Assembly: GCF_902686445.1 (NCBI RefSeq)
Contig: NC_062213.1
Span: 137,290,491 to 137,354,490 of the forward strand
Length of the DNA stretch: 64,000 nucleotides
From: Sciurus carolinensis
Taxonomy: Eukaryota > Chordata > Mammalia > Rodentia > Sciuridae
Direction: 5' to 3'
Position 1 is the stretch's first letter; each line of letters starts with the position of its first letter. The notes under the pieces were generated by a model. The model saw only the letters and a program-made list of their open reading frames with translations. It ran no database searches and had not been told where the DNA came from. The translations under genes and the position numbers were made by a program. Shown here one piece after another: positions 40,321 to 50,520 of this stretch.

Positions 40321-40509
40321 TATCTTTTTTTGAGTGGAATATTAGGGATTGAATCCAGGGGCTGTCAACCTCGGAGCCACATCCCCACTCCTTTTATGTT
40401 TTATTTTGAGACAGTCTTGCTAAGTTGCTTAGGATCTCACTAAGTTGCTAAGACTGCCTTTGAATTTGTAATCCTCCTGCCTCAGCCTCCAGGGCAACTG
40501 GGATTACAG
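40321..40509 (-). mobile_element. B1-ID composite SINE with perfect target duplication
   Basis: On +: AGGGATTGAATCCAGGGGCT ... CACATCCCCACTCC (ID half), then TTATTTTGAGACAGTCTTGC ... AACTGGGATTACAG (B1 half). Flanked by GCATCTTTTG at 40311-40320 and 40510-40519. Confidence 0.92.
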
Positions 40510-41119
40510 GCATCTTTTGCATTTTTAAAACAGTAGATTCAGTGGTAGCAGTGCATCCTGAACCCTGTGCCATGAGTCATAACCAGAAGGAGGGAACAGT
40601 TTCTCCCAGCAGCCTTCACGTGGAGGCTGAGACCTACACTGTCACCAAGAGGCCTCAGGATTCAACATCAAGATTTGGTTGTGCATATTCTTGGAATGGG
40701 GATAGAAACTCAGCATACTTTTTTTTTTCCCCTAGAGATTTCCAGCATGAGTACCAACACAGAATGTGCCAAAACAATTATAATTTTCATGTCATTCTCA
40801 GTTCAGTGCCTAAGGGCCTAGAAACAATTGTGAAAACCACTGATTTCACCATCTTTCCTTCACACTTCACCAACATTAGACAGGTGGAAATCCAACCTTT
40901 ATGTGAGAGTGGCCAAAGGAAATTTAATTTTCTTCCCCAAGTATCCCATTTGAGCAATATTTGTTGGTGATAGTGCCTGTTAGGTGTGAGACATTTGGAA
41001 TGATGTGTAATTGGGGTTGATTCTAACAAAAGTGTACGTATTGTTCAGTTATGAGTTAGTCTGATTACAGGGAAACTGGACTTCTGATTTTCAGTGGTAG
41101 TTTCTGATTCCCAGCTAAA

Positions 41120-41132
41120 CAGCCTACTTTTT
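41120..41132 (+). repeat. Target-site duplication of the full-length L1 (3' side copy)
   Basis: CAGCCTACTTTTT, matched exactly at 47324-47336. Here it merges into the T run that is the complement of the L1 poly-A tail, as expected when the nicked T-rich end primes reverse transcription. Confidence 0.9.
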
Positions 41133-41266
41133 TTTTTTTTTTTTAATTTATTTTTTTACGTTTACATAGGGTAATGATGTTTCTTTTTTTTCCCTTCCCC
41201 CCCACCCCTCCCACCCTTTTCCCTTTATACAGTCCTTCTTTCCTTCATTCTTACCGCTCTCCTTAG

Positions 41267-41302
41267 CCTAACTCTAAACCTAACCCTAAACCTAATGCTA
41301 AC
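41267..41302 (+). repeat. Telomere-like hexamers inside the L1 3' UTR
   Basis: Six consecutive hexamers of the form YCTAAM-like units: CCTAAC, TCTAAA, CCTAAC, CCTAAA, CCTAAT, GCTAAC. Two equal the vertebrate telomere unit (a permutation of CCCTAA) and the rest differ by one or two bases. They lie in the 3' UTR just downstream (L1 sense) of ORF2 and just upstream of the G-rich polypurine tract. Confidence 0.7.
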
Positions 41303-41326
41303 CCCTCCCACCCCCATTATATGTCC

Positions 41327-44300
41327 TCATCCACTTATCAGCGAGATCATTTGTCCTTTAGTTTTTTGAGATTGGCTTATCTCACTTAGCATGATATTCT
41401 CCAATTTCGACCATTTGCCTACAAATGCCATAATTTTACCATTCTTCATTGCGGAGTAATATTCCATTGTATAAATATGCCACAGTTTCTTTATCCATTC
41501 ATCAACTGAACGGCATCTAGGTTGGTTCCACAATCTGGCTATGGTGAATTGAGCAGCAATGAACATTGATGTGGCTGTATCTCTGTAGTATGCTGATTTT
41601 AAGTCCTTTGGGTATAGACCAAGGAGTGGGATAGCTGGGTCAAATGGTGTTTCCATTCCAAGCTTTCTGAAGAATTTCCACACTGCTTTCCAGAGTGGCT
41701 GCACTAATTTGCAACCCCACCAGCAATGTATGAGTGTTCCTTTTTCACCACATCCTCGCCAACACCTATTGTTGCTTCTGTTCTTGATAATCGCCATTCT
41801 AATTGGGGTGAGATGAAATCTTAGGGTAGTTTTGATTTGCATTTCTCTTATTACTAGGGATGTTGAACATTTTTTCATATATCTGTTGATTACTTGTATA
41901 TCTTCTTCTGTGAAGTGTCTGTTCATTTCCTTAGCCCATTTGTTGATTGGATTATTTGTATTCTTCGTGTAGAGTTTTTTGAGTTCTTTATAGATTCTGG
42001 AAATTAGCACTCTATCTGAGGTATGGTTGGCAAAAATATCCTCCCACTCTGTAGGCTCTCTCTTCACATTTCTGATAGTTTCCTTTGCTGAGAGAAAGCT
42101 TTTTAGTTTGAATCTATCCCAGTTGTTGATTCTTGCTTTTATTTCTTGTGCTATGGGAGTCCTGTTAAGGAAGTCTGATCCTAAGCCAACAAGTTGAAGA
42201 TTTGTACCTACTTTTTCTTCTATAAGATGCAGGGTCTCTGGTCTGATTCCAAGGTCCTTGATCCATTTTGAGTTGAGTTTTGTGTAGGGTGAGAGATAGG
42301 GGTTTAATTTCATTCTATTGCATATGGTTTTCCAGTTTTCCCAGCACCATTTGTTGAAGAGGCTATCTTTTCTCCATTGCATATTTTTGGAACCTTTGTC
42401 TAGTATGAGAAAATTGTATTTATTTGGGTTTGTGTCCATGTCCTCTATTCTGTACCATTGATCTACCTGTCTATTTTGGTACCAATACCATGCCGTTTTT
42501 GTTACTATTGCTTTGTAGTAGAGTTGAAGATCTGGTATTGCAATGCCCCCTGCTTCACTCTTGCTACTGAGGATTGCTTTAGCTATTCTAGGTTTTTTAT
42601 TCTTCCAGATGAATTTCATAATTGCTTGCTCTATTTCTGCAAGGTATATCATTGGGATTTTAATTGGAATTGCATTGAATCTGTATAGCACTTTAGGTAG
42701 TATAGCCATTTTGACGATATTAATTCTGCCTATCCAGGAACATGGGAGATCTTTCCATCTTCTAAGGTTTTCTTGAATTTCTTTCTTTAGTGTTCTGTAG
42801 TTCTCATTGTAGAGGTCTTTCACCTCTTTTGTGAGATTGATTCCCAAGTATTTTATTTTTTTCGATGCTATTGTGAATGGGGTAGTTTTCCTAATTTCTC
42901 TTTCTGAAGATTCATCACTTATGTATAAAAATGCATTGGATTTATGAGCATTGATCTTGTAACCTGCTACTTCACTGAATTCACTTATGAGTTCTAAAAG
43001 TTTTCTGGTGGAATTTCCAGGTTCCTCTAAATATATAATCATGTCATCAGCGAACAGGGATAGTTTGAGTTCTTCTTTTCCTATTCGTATCCCTTTAATT
43101 TCTTTGGTTTGTCTGATTGCTCTGGCTAGAGTCTCAAGGATGATGTTGAATAGAAGTGGTGAAAGAGGGCATCCCTGCCTTGTTCCAGTTTTTAGGGGGA
43201 ATGCTTTCAGTTTTTCACCATTTAGAATGATATTAGCCATGGGCTTAGCGTAGATTGCCTTTATAATGTTTAGGAATGTTCCCACTACCCCAATTTTTTC
43301 TAGTGTTTTGAGCATGAAGGGATGCTGTATTTTATCGAATGCTTTTTCTGCATCTATTGAAATAATCATGTGATTCTTAACTTTAAGTCTGTTGATATGG
43401 TGAATGACATTTATTGATTTCCGAATGTTGAACCAACCTTGCATCCCTGGGGTAAAACCCACTTGATCGTGGTGCACTATCTTTTTAATATATATTTGTA
43501 TGCGATTTGCTAAAATTTTGTTGAGAATTTTTGCATCGATGTTCATTACGGATATTGGTCTGAAATTTTCCTTCCTCGATGTGTCTCTGTCTGGTTTAGG
43601 TATCAGGGTGATATTGGCTTCATAGAACGAGTTTGGGAGGGTTCCCTCCTCTTCTATTTCATGGAATAGTTTGAGGAGTATTGGAATGAGCTCTTCTTTA
43701 AAGGTTTTGTAGAACTCGGCTGAGAACCCATCTGGTCCTGGACTTTTCTTTGTTGGTAGGCTTTTGATGACCTCTTCTATTTCATTGCTTGAAATTGGTT
43801 TATTTAGGTTGTGTATGTCCTCCTCGTTCAGTTTAGGTAATTCATATGTCTCTAGAAATTTGTTGATGTCTTCGAGGTTTTCTGTTTTGTTGGAGTATAG
43901 ATTCTCGAAATAGCTTCTAATTATGTTTTGTATTTCACTCGTGTCTGTTGTGATGTTTCCTTGTTCATTCCGAATTTTAGTAATTTGAGTTTTCTCCCTC
44001 TTTCTCTTTGTTAGTGTGGCTAAGGGTTTATCAATTTTATTTATTTTTTCAAAGAACCAACTATTTATTTTGTTAATTTTTCCAATTGTTTCTTTTGTTT
44101 CGATTTCGTTGATTTCGGCTCTGATTTTAACTATTTCCTGTCTTCTACTACTTTTGGTATTGGTCTGCTCTTCTTTTTCTAGCGCTTTGAGCTGTAGTGT
44201 TAAGTCGTTTATTTGTTGATTTCTACTTCTTTTGTTGAATGCGCCCCATGAAATAAATCTTCCTCTAAGTACTGCTTTCATAGTGTCCCAGAGATTTTGA

Positions 44301-45170
44301 TGTGTCTTTGTTCTCGTTTACTTCTAAGAATTTTTTTATTTCCCTCCTGATGTCTTCTGTTACCCATTCATCGTATAATAGTGTATTATTTAGTCTCCAA
44401 GTTTTGGAGAAGTTTCTGTTTTTTATTCTGTCATTTATTTCTAATTTCAATCCATTATGATCTGATAGAGTACAAGGTAGTATCTCTATCTTCTTATATT
44501 TGCTAACAGTAGCTTTGTGGCATAAAATATGGTCTATTTTAGAGAAGGATCCATGTGCTGTTGAGAAGAAAGTGTATTCGTTCTTTGTTGGATGGTATAT
44601 TCTATATATGTCTGTTAGGTCTAAATTGCTGATTGTGTTGTTGAGATCTATAGTTTCTTTATTCAATTTTTGTTTGGACGATCTATCCAGTGGTGAGAGA
44701 GGTGTGTTAAAATCGCCTAGTATGATTGTGTTGTGGTCTATTTGAATTCTATAATTGAGAAGGATTTGTTTGACGTACGTGGATGAGCCAATGTTCGGGG
44801 CATAGATATTTATGATTGTTATGTCTTGCTGATTTATGCTTCCCTTAAGCAGCATGTAATGTCCTTCTTTATCCCTTCTGACTAGTTTTGGTTTGAAGTC
44901 CACATTATCTGAGATGAGGATGGATACTCCAGCTTTTTTGCTGTGTCCGTGTGCATGGTATGTTTTTCCCCATCCTTTCACCTTTAGTCTATGGGTGTCT
45001 CTTTCTATGAGGTGAGTCTCTTGCAGGCAGCATATTGTTGGATTTTTCTTTTTAATCCAATCTGCCAGTCTGTGTCTTTTGATTGATGAATTCAGGCCAT
45101 TAACATTCAGGGTTATTATTGTGATATGATTTGTATTCCCAGTCAATTGACTCATATTTGTTTTTGACAT
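41327..45170 (-). pseudogene. L1 ORF2 (endonuclease-reverse transcriptase), broken by one frameshift
   Basis: Two overlapping frames, 45170-44265 (301 codons) and 44281-41327 (984 codons), together span about 1281 codons, close to the usual L1 ORF2 length. The first holds the APE-like endonuclease: LNVNGLN near the start, the catalytic-glutamate motif LQETHL, GDFNTPLSPLDRS, KIDHILCHK and the final SDHNGLKLEI motif. The second holds the reverse transcriptase with FADD at 43043-43054 and the C-terminal cysteine motif CWRGCGEKG...HCWWGC. The break lies near 44285-44290; the total length (3844 bases) is consistent with loss of two bases there. No in-frame stop was seen elsewhere. The function would be target-primed reverse transcription; this copy should not yield a complete protein unless ribosomes shift frame. 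Confidence 0.95.
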
Positions 45171-45201
45171 GATTTGGTTTCTCCTTTATTTGGCTATTCC
45201 T

Positions 45202-46243
45202 TTAGGCTAGCGCCTCCTGTTGCTGATTTGCATCGTTGTTTTTCATCTCTTCCTCATGGAATATTTTGCTGAGAATGTTCTGTAATGCTGGCTTTCTTTT
45301 TGTAAATTCCTTTAGCTTTTGTTTATCATGGAAGGATCTTATTTCATCGTCAAATTTGAAGGTAAGTTTTGCTGGGTATAAGATTCTTGGTTGACATCCG
45401 TTTTCTTTCAGGGCTTGGTAAATGTTGTTCCAGGCCCTTCTGGCTTTTAGTGTCTGGATTGAAAAATCTGCTGATATTCTTATTGGTTTCCCTCTGAATG
45501 TAATTTGATTCTTTTCTCTCGCGGCCTTTAAAATTCTGTCTTTATTTTGTATGTTAGGTATTTTCATAATAATGTGCCTTGGTGTGGGTCTGTTGTAATT
45601 TTGTATGTTTGGAGTTCTATAAGCCTCTTGTATTTGGTTTTCCATTTCATTCTTCAGATTTGGGAAATTTTCTGATATTATTTCATTGAATAGATTGTTC
45701 ATTCCTTTGGTTTGTTTCTCTAAGCCTTCCTCAATCCCAATAATTCTTAAATTTGGCCTTTTCATGATATCCCATAATTCTTGTAGATTCTGTTCATGAT
45801 TTCTTACCATCTTTTCTGTTTGGCCAACTTTGCTTTCAAGATTAAATAATTTGTCTTCAATGTCTGAGGTTCTGTCTTCCAGGTGCTCCATTCTATTGGT
45901 TATGCTTTCTATGGAGTTTTTAACTTGGTTTATTGTTTCCTTCAAGTATTTCAGTTTGGTTTTTTTTCAGTATCTCTAACTCTTTATTGAAATGATCTCT
46001 TGCTTCCCGTATTTGGTCTTTTAACTGTTGATTGGTGCGATCATTTAATGCCGGCATTTGCTCTTTCATCTCCTCCTTCAATGCCTGCATTTGCTCTTTC
46101 ATCTCCTCATTTGCTTCCCTGATCGTTTTAATTAGGTACATTCTGAACTCCCTTTCTGACATTTCTTCTGCTGTGCTGTCATTGGGTTTTATTGATGTAG
46201 TATCTAGGTTTGTTTGGGACATTTTCTTCCCTTGTTTTCTCAT
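45202..46243 (-). pseudogene. L1 ORF1 (RNA-binding protein), broken by one frameshift
   Basis: Two frames, 46243-45920 (107 codons) and 45945-45202 (247 codons), together give about 346 residues, normal for ORF1p. The N-terminal part is charged and heptad-rich (coiled coil for trimerisation) and contains an 11-residue tandem repeat beginning MKEQM. The second part continues the coiled coil and then carries the RRM-like region (LRIIGIEEG) and the C-terminal domain with NGCQPRILYPAKLTF. ORF1p coats L1 RNA and acts as a nucleic-acid chaperone. The frame changes around a run of eight A (T8 on +, 45960-45967); the total length is one base over a multiple of three, so a one-base gain in that run is the simplest explanation. 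Confidence 0.93.
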
Positions 46244-47323
46244 ATTGGTCAGTTGTCAATGGGACCCTGAGATCTTGCAGTTTTCCGCTATTGGCTTATA
46301 GTGTCCCAGTAGATTTCCAGTGTATCACCTCCCAGCCTTCAGTAGCCTGATGTCTTGGAGGAATCTGATAAAGCAGCGTATCCGAAGAAAACTGCCCCTA
46401 GCCCCCTACTGGTTCCACGATTTGGAACTGGCTCTGTGCTGAAATGCTCTCACTGTGGGCCTGCACCGTGCAGCTGGCCGTGTGGAAGGAGCTCACTGCC
46501 GGAGTGTGGAAGGCTACCTTGGGAAGACTCTAGCTGCCCTGCCCGGCTCCGATAAGCCACCTCTATCTGGGCCTGCCCCCCGGGCCGAGCTTTACCCAGT
46601 GGGCAGACTCACCCGTGGCTCTATTTCAGTCCGAGTCTCTCAATGCCTCCCCTTCTTAACTCCTGGGTTCTGGAGCGACAGGGGGTGCAGTCTCCCTCTA
46701 GGCCGCCATCTTGGATCGCCCCGAGAAGAGAGTCTGCAGCCGGAGTGGGCAGAGCCGCCTGAAGAGGTGTCTGGCTGCCCTGCCCTGATCCCAGAGGCTG
46801 TTTGCGGATCGAGGCTCTCCGTTGGTTCGGGGGCTTGTGGCTGGTTCTATGTAGAAAGTCTCTCACTGGGCGGTCAGCTCCGAGAGGCTAGCCTTGAATG
46901 GCACCTCCCACCGCAGGGGTCCAGACTACTTGGGGAAGTCTCTGGCTGCCCTGTCTGGACCCTGAATCTGCTTGCGTGCCAGAGTACGCTGAGCTGCACT
47001 GGCTCCGGGACTCGGAGCTTGTTCTGGTCGGAAAGGCTCTCACCAGCGGGCCAGTTCCGTTCCGAGAACCTGGAGAAGCTGGCTGTGTGGGCGGGGCCCA
47101 CCACCGGAGTGCGCAGGGCTGCCTGTGGATGACTCTAGCTGCCCTGCCCGGCTCCGATAAGCCACCTCTATCTGGGCCTGCCCCCCAGGCCGAGCTTTAC
47201 CCAGTGGGCAGACTCACCCGTGGCTCTATTTCAGTCCGAGTCTCTCAATGCCTCCCCTTCTTAACTCCTGGGTTCTGGAGCGACAGGGGGTGCAGTCTCC
47301 CTCTAGGCCGCCATCTTGGAACC
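46244..47323 (-). promoter_or_regulatory. L1 5' UTR / internal promoter with repeated modules
   Basis: GC-rich leader upstream of L1 ORF1. A 190-bp module occurs at 47131-47320 and again at 46526-46715 with one difference seen by eye (the G/A in CCCCCRGGCC), at a period of 605 bp. Each module begins, in L1 sense, with TCCAAGATGGCGGCC, which contains a YY1-type core AAGATGGC. Related shorter segments lie between and below the copies (for example the GGCTCTCACC / TGCTCTCACT blocks), so the leader looks built from monomer-like units as in some rodent L1s. L1 leaders normally carry a Pol II promoter and an antisense promoter; activity here is inferred. Confidence 0.8.
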
Positions 47324-47336
47324 CAGCCTACTTTTT
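47324..47336 (+). repeat. Target-site duplication of the full-length L1 (5' side copy)
   Basis: CAGCCTACTTTTT followed by AAGAG; identical to 41120-41132. The TTTTT/AA junction is the consensus L1 endonuclease cleavage site. Confidence 0.9.
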
Positions 47337-47712
47337 AAGAGTGGAGTGTACTCCCTCACATGTGCTGTTTTGTCCTCACAGAGTGCTTTGAAGATTTTGA
47401 TAAAAGACATTAATGATAGAGGCAAACTATGTAACTATGACTGGAGAAATTGTGTGTTTGTTGGAATTGTGTGGCTTGAAGCTGTAATTACATGAGGAAA
47501 AAATGGGCAGTAAGATTGTCATGTCTGTCTTGTTTTTCTTTTGTGAGCACTGCACTGTATAACTGAAGTCTCTGAGTAATTTGCAAGAAAACTGAGGATT
47601 AATATTGTTTCTAAAATGAACCCCAAAGAAGTTTCTTGGGGAGGGATTGGTTAATAAGGATTTAAGTTAGAGCATTTTCTTGAAAGTAAGTGTATAAAAA
47701 CACATGATACAG

Positions 47713-47787
47713 GGGCTGGGGAGATAGCTCAGTTGGTAGAGTGTTTACCTTGCAAGTGCAAGGCCTTGGGTTCAATCCCCAGCACCA

Positions 47788-47819
<32 letters not shown>

Positions 47820-47855
47820 AACAACAACAACAAAAACAAAAACAAAAAAAAACAA
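47713..47855 (+). mobile_element. ID SINE with compound A-rich tail
   Basis: GGCTGGGGAGATAGCTCAGT ... GGGTTCAATCCCCAGCACC, then a very long tail of A and (CAA)n/(CAAAAA)n. GATACAG occurs on both sides (47706-47712, 47856-47862). Confidence 0.93.
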
Positions 47856-47862
47856 GATACAG

Positions 47863-49864
47863 CCCATTGGCCTTGGTGTAGCTGAGGGCTCAGTTCAATC
47901 CACACTCCCTGAAATGCTTTCCTGCCCTGAGGTCAGCCAAATGACTGGAAACGCTGCAGATGTAACAGCTATTGTCTCTTGGCCTATTTTAAAACACTCC
48001 TGCCACCACCACCACCACACACATACAGTTTGTACACATTCTGAATCAGGTCTGGATGAAATCAGTTTCTAACAGTGACTTCCTTGTGCATAACACTTGG
48101 TGGTAACGTGGGTTATCAGAAATGCTTAGAAGCATTCTTGAGTTACATTATTTTAGTGATGTTCTAGCCAGGAGCAATTTTTTTTTTTTTTTTTTTTTTA
48201 ATGAGTTGTACCTTTTTAACCAGGCTCTTCCAACTTGTGATTGCCTCCAGTTAGGCCTCCTTTTTTATATTGTTTTCACCCTTGGAGTGGGTTTTTTTGG
48301 AGCTGTACGTGGAGCAGAAAGAGTGCCTGCAGTTCCTAGGGCTTCTATACCCTTCTTTACCCTCCTCTTTTAGGGGAGTTCCTGCAATACCACGGACTGG
48401 TCTGGATAGTGATTTGCAAATGAAAAGATTCAACTCATAAGTGGACCACAAACCTACCCTAGTTTGGGTCACTCCAGTGTTTTTGTTTGGTAGTAAATGA
48501 GCAGAAGAAGAATAGAAAATTTCAAAGTGCATGTGTTACTCACAGTATAGCCAGGTATTATTTCATGTAACCTTTGTTTCATTTATACACATTCATGCAC
48601 ACATGTATGTTCCCTTGCATGTTGTAGGTCACAAGGTAATGCGTATTTCTCACCATGGTCATTGTCAAGAGATTTGAAATCTACTTCTCTAAGAGACCAA
48701 AACAAAACTTTAAAAGTTGAGTTCTCGTTGCCATTCTGTGCTGTCCCAGCAATAATAGAATTTGAGGATGTGTCAGTGGCACTTGACTTCCATTGAGCAA
48801 ATGGGCAGTTTGGTCCCGGGGCCCTGGGTATTTTATTATCTATTAGGAAGGTAATGCCACTTAACTATATTCAGGAAAATGCAGGAGATGGAGAGGAAAA
48901 AAGGAAAAGTATACAGTGTAGGTGGAAAGTTTCAGGCTCTTCCCAGTGACTAGGAATTGTCAAATATCAGAGACTCCTTGTACTAATGCTATAGAATATT
49001 TCCATACACTTAGAAGTGGTATGTTCATTTGTAAATCAAATCATGTAATGTTGTGATATTACAGTCCAGATGGCAGGTGTTCAGGAGCATACCACTGGCC
49101 GCTTGTGAGCCCAGTACATTTTCATGTTTTGTTGGCCCCAGTCTCATTCTCACTGCATCTTCTTTTGAATGTTCCCCACTATAAAGTTGTAGAAAGTTAA
49201 TTACGAAGACTTACCTGCAAAGGGCCTGAATCTACTTTTAAATGAAGCCTCTTCTGAAGTAGTCAGCAATAAGTGTTTGTTGATCAGATGATACATAACT
49301 GGTCTAATGAGACCCTTCCCCAGGCAGTTAAGAGGTGGTGGCGTTGACCAGGAACTCAACTAGAAGTCTTAAAACCTCTTCCTTAAATGCTGTGTTGCTG
49401 AGGGCCACCAGGTGGCCAGTGTGGGCTTCAGCCAATCTGCCCATAACCTGGGATAATTCTGTTCTCAATCAACCTCTTGTGCTGAAGTTTAAATGAAGAA
49501 ATGAACATGAAGTAGTCTGTGAGGATATGGCTGTGGGTATTGTGTACTGGCTGCCTTTGAACAGTAAACTCAGCATCCACAGGAATAGGACCACAGCCTA
49601 CTCTGCTAGGACATCAAAAAATGGGCCCTCAGTCCCACAGTCCTCTCCAGAAGTCTTAGAACCACCTCTGATCTGCTTGAGATAGCTCCTCAGACTTTGG
49701 ATGGCACGATCTACAGCAGTTTTGAGTATGCCTGTCTTTTTACCCTGTACCAAGATACAAGTTAGCAAATAGGAGTCCCATGAAAAGCCCTCTAGATATG
49801 AGAGACCAAGGAGATGAACTGTTGTCAGGATATTCACCCTGTAAGTAAGACACATAACTACCAT
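47863..49864. other. DDAH1: DDAH1 intron, no gene
   Basis: Contains a lone T run at 48179-48199 and a short CCA repeat at 48003-48020; otherwise unique-looking. Confidence 0.45.
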
Positions 49865-49994
49865 TTATTATGCCCCGTGTTTTCTGATTTGTGTTCCTGC
49901 TTTATCTCACCCCTACAAGGCCCCAATTTTATAAACAAGGAAACTAAGGAAAGGTTACAATAAGTTACTTTAGGTCAAGTAGTTACTAAGTATT
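49865..49994 (-). repeat. MIR, left part of a split copy
   Basis: CCCCAATTTTATAAACAAGG, AAACTAAGGAAAGGTTACAA and TTAGGTCAAGTAGTTACTAA match reversed MIR; it resumes after the MaLR LTR at 50461. Confidence 0.65.
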
Positions 49995-50460
49995 TGTATT
50001 AACCTGCTTTGTGTTGTTATAGCAAAATACCTGAGGCTAGGTAACTTACAAAGAGGTTTATTCGGCCACAGTTCTAATGGATATCGTCCAAACATGGTGC
50101 CAGAATCCTGGAGAGGGCCCCCTGGCTTTGTTGTAACATGGCAGAGAAAGGGAACTGGTTAGGTACAGAAGGGGCATGTGAGTGAGCAAGGAAGCAAGAG
50201 ACCAGTGAAGGGCCAGGCTTACTCTTTATGTAAAAACCTACTCTCTTGGGAGTTAATTCACTCCTTCTAGACCTGATCCACTTCTGTGAGGCAACATTAA
50301 TCCATTCATGAGGGGAGTCATGTCCCAGTCACCTCCCTCTTCAGGGTTCCTACCTCTTCAAGGTTTTACCATCTCTTAGCATCAACCACCATGCTGGGGA
50401 CCAAGCTTCTAGAATATGAAACTTCAGGGGGAAAACCTAAGTCATAGTCAAACTGTAGCA
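49995..50460 (-). repeat. MaLR LTR (MST-like) inserted in a MIR
   Basis: On + reads TTGTTATAGCAAAATACCTG, AAGAGGTTTATTCGGCCACA and AATCCATTCATGAGGGGAGT, the reverse complement of an MST-type LTR. It splits a MIR (49865-49994 and 50461-50520), so it is younger than that MIR. Confidence 0.8.
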
Positions 50461-50520
50461 GTAGTGAAACTGAGATGGGAGCAAGGCTTTCTGACTCCAA
50501 AGACAGAGCATTTAGTCACT
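50461..50520 (-). repeat. MIR, right part of a split copy
   Basis: CAAGGCTTTCTGACTCCAAA followed by GACAGAGCATTTAGTCAC continues the MIR interrupted at 49994. Confidence 0.55.

Larger units (their letters stand above)
41133..47323 (-). mobile_element. Near-intact full-length L1 retrotransposon (about 6.2 kb)
   Basis: Complete L1 in antisense to DDAH1. Read on the minus strand it has a roughly 1.08-kb GC-rich 5' UTR (46244-47323), ORF1 (46243-45202), a 31-bp gap, ORF2 (45170-41327), a short 3' UTR with a G-rich polypurine tract, and a poly-A tail (T run 41128-41144 on +). It is flanked by a 13-bp direct repeat, CAGCCTACTTTTT, at 41120-41132 and 47324-47336. The right copy is followed by AAGAG, so the target is TTTTT/AA, the site preferred by L1 endonuclease. 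Each ORF has only one frameshift and no other interruption was seen, so the insertion is young. As it stands it cannot make complete proteins from single frames. Confidence 0.96.

Noticed and set aside
40542..40970. 142-codon + frame just after a SINE
   Set aside because: No recognisable homology or exon context, and a neighbouring minus frame overlaps it. Treated as chance.
46455..47132. 225-codon + strand frame
   Set aside because: It lies in the GC-rich tandem-repeated 5' UTR of the antisense L1 and starts at GTG. The length is explained by base composition and module duplication.
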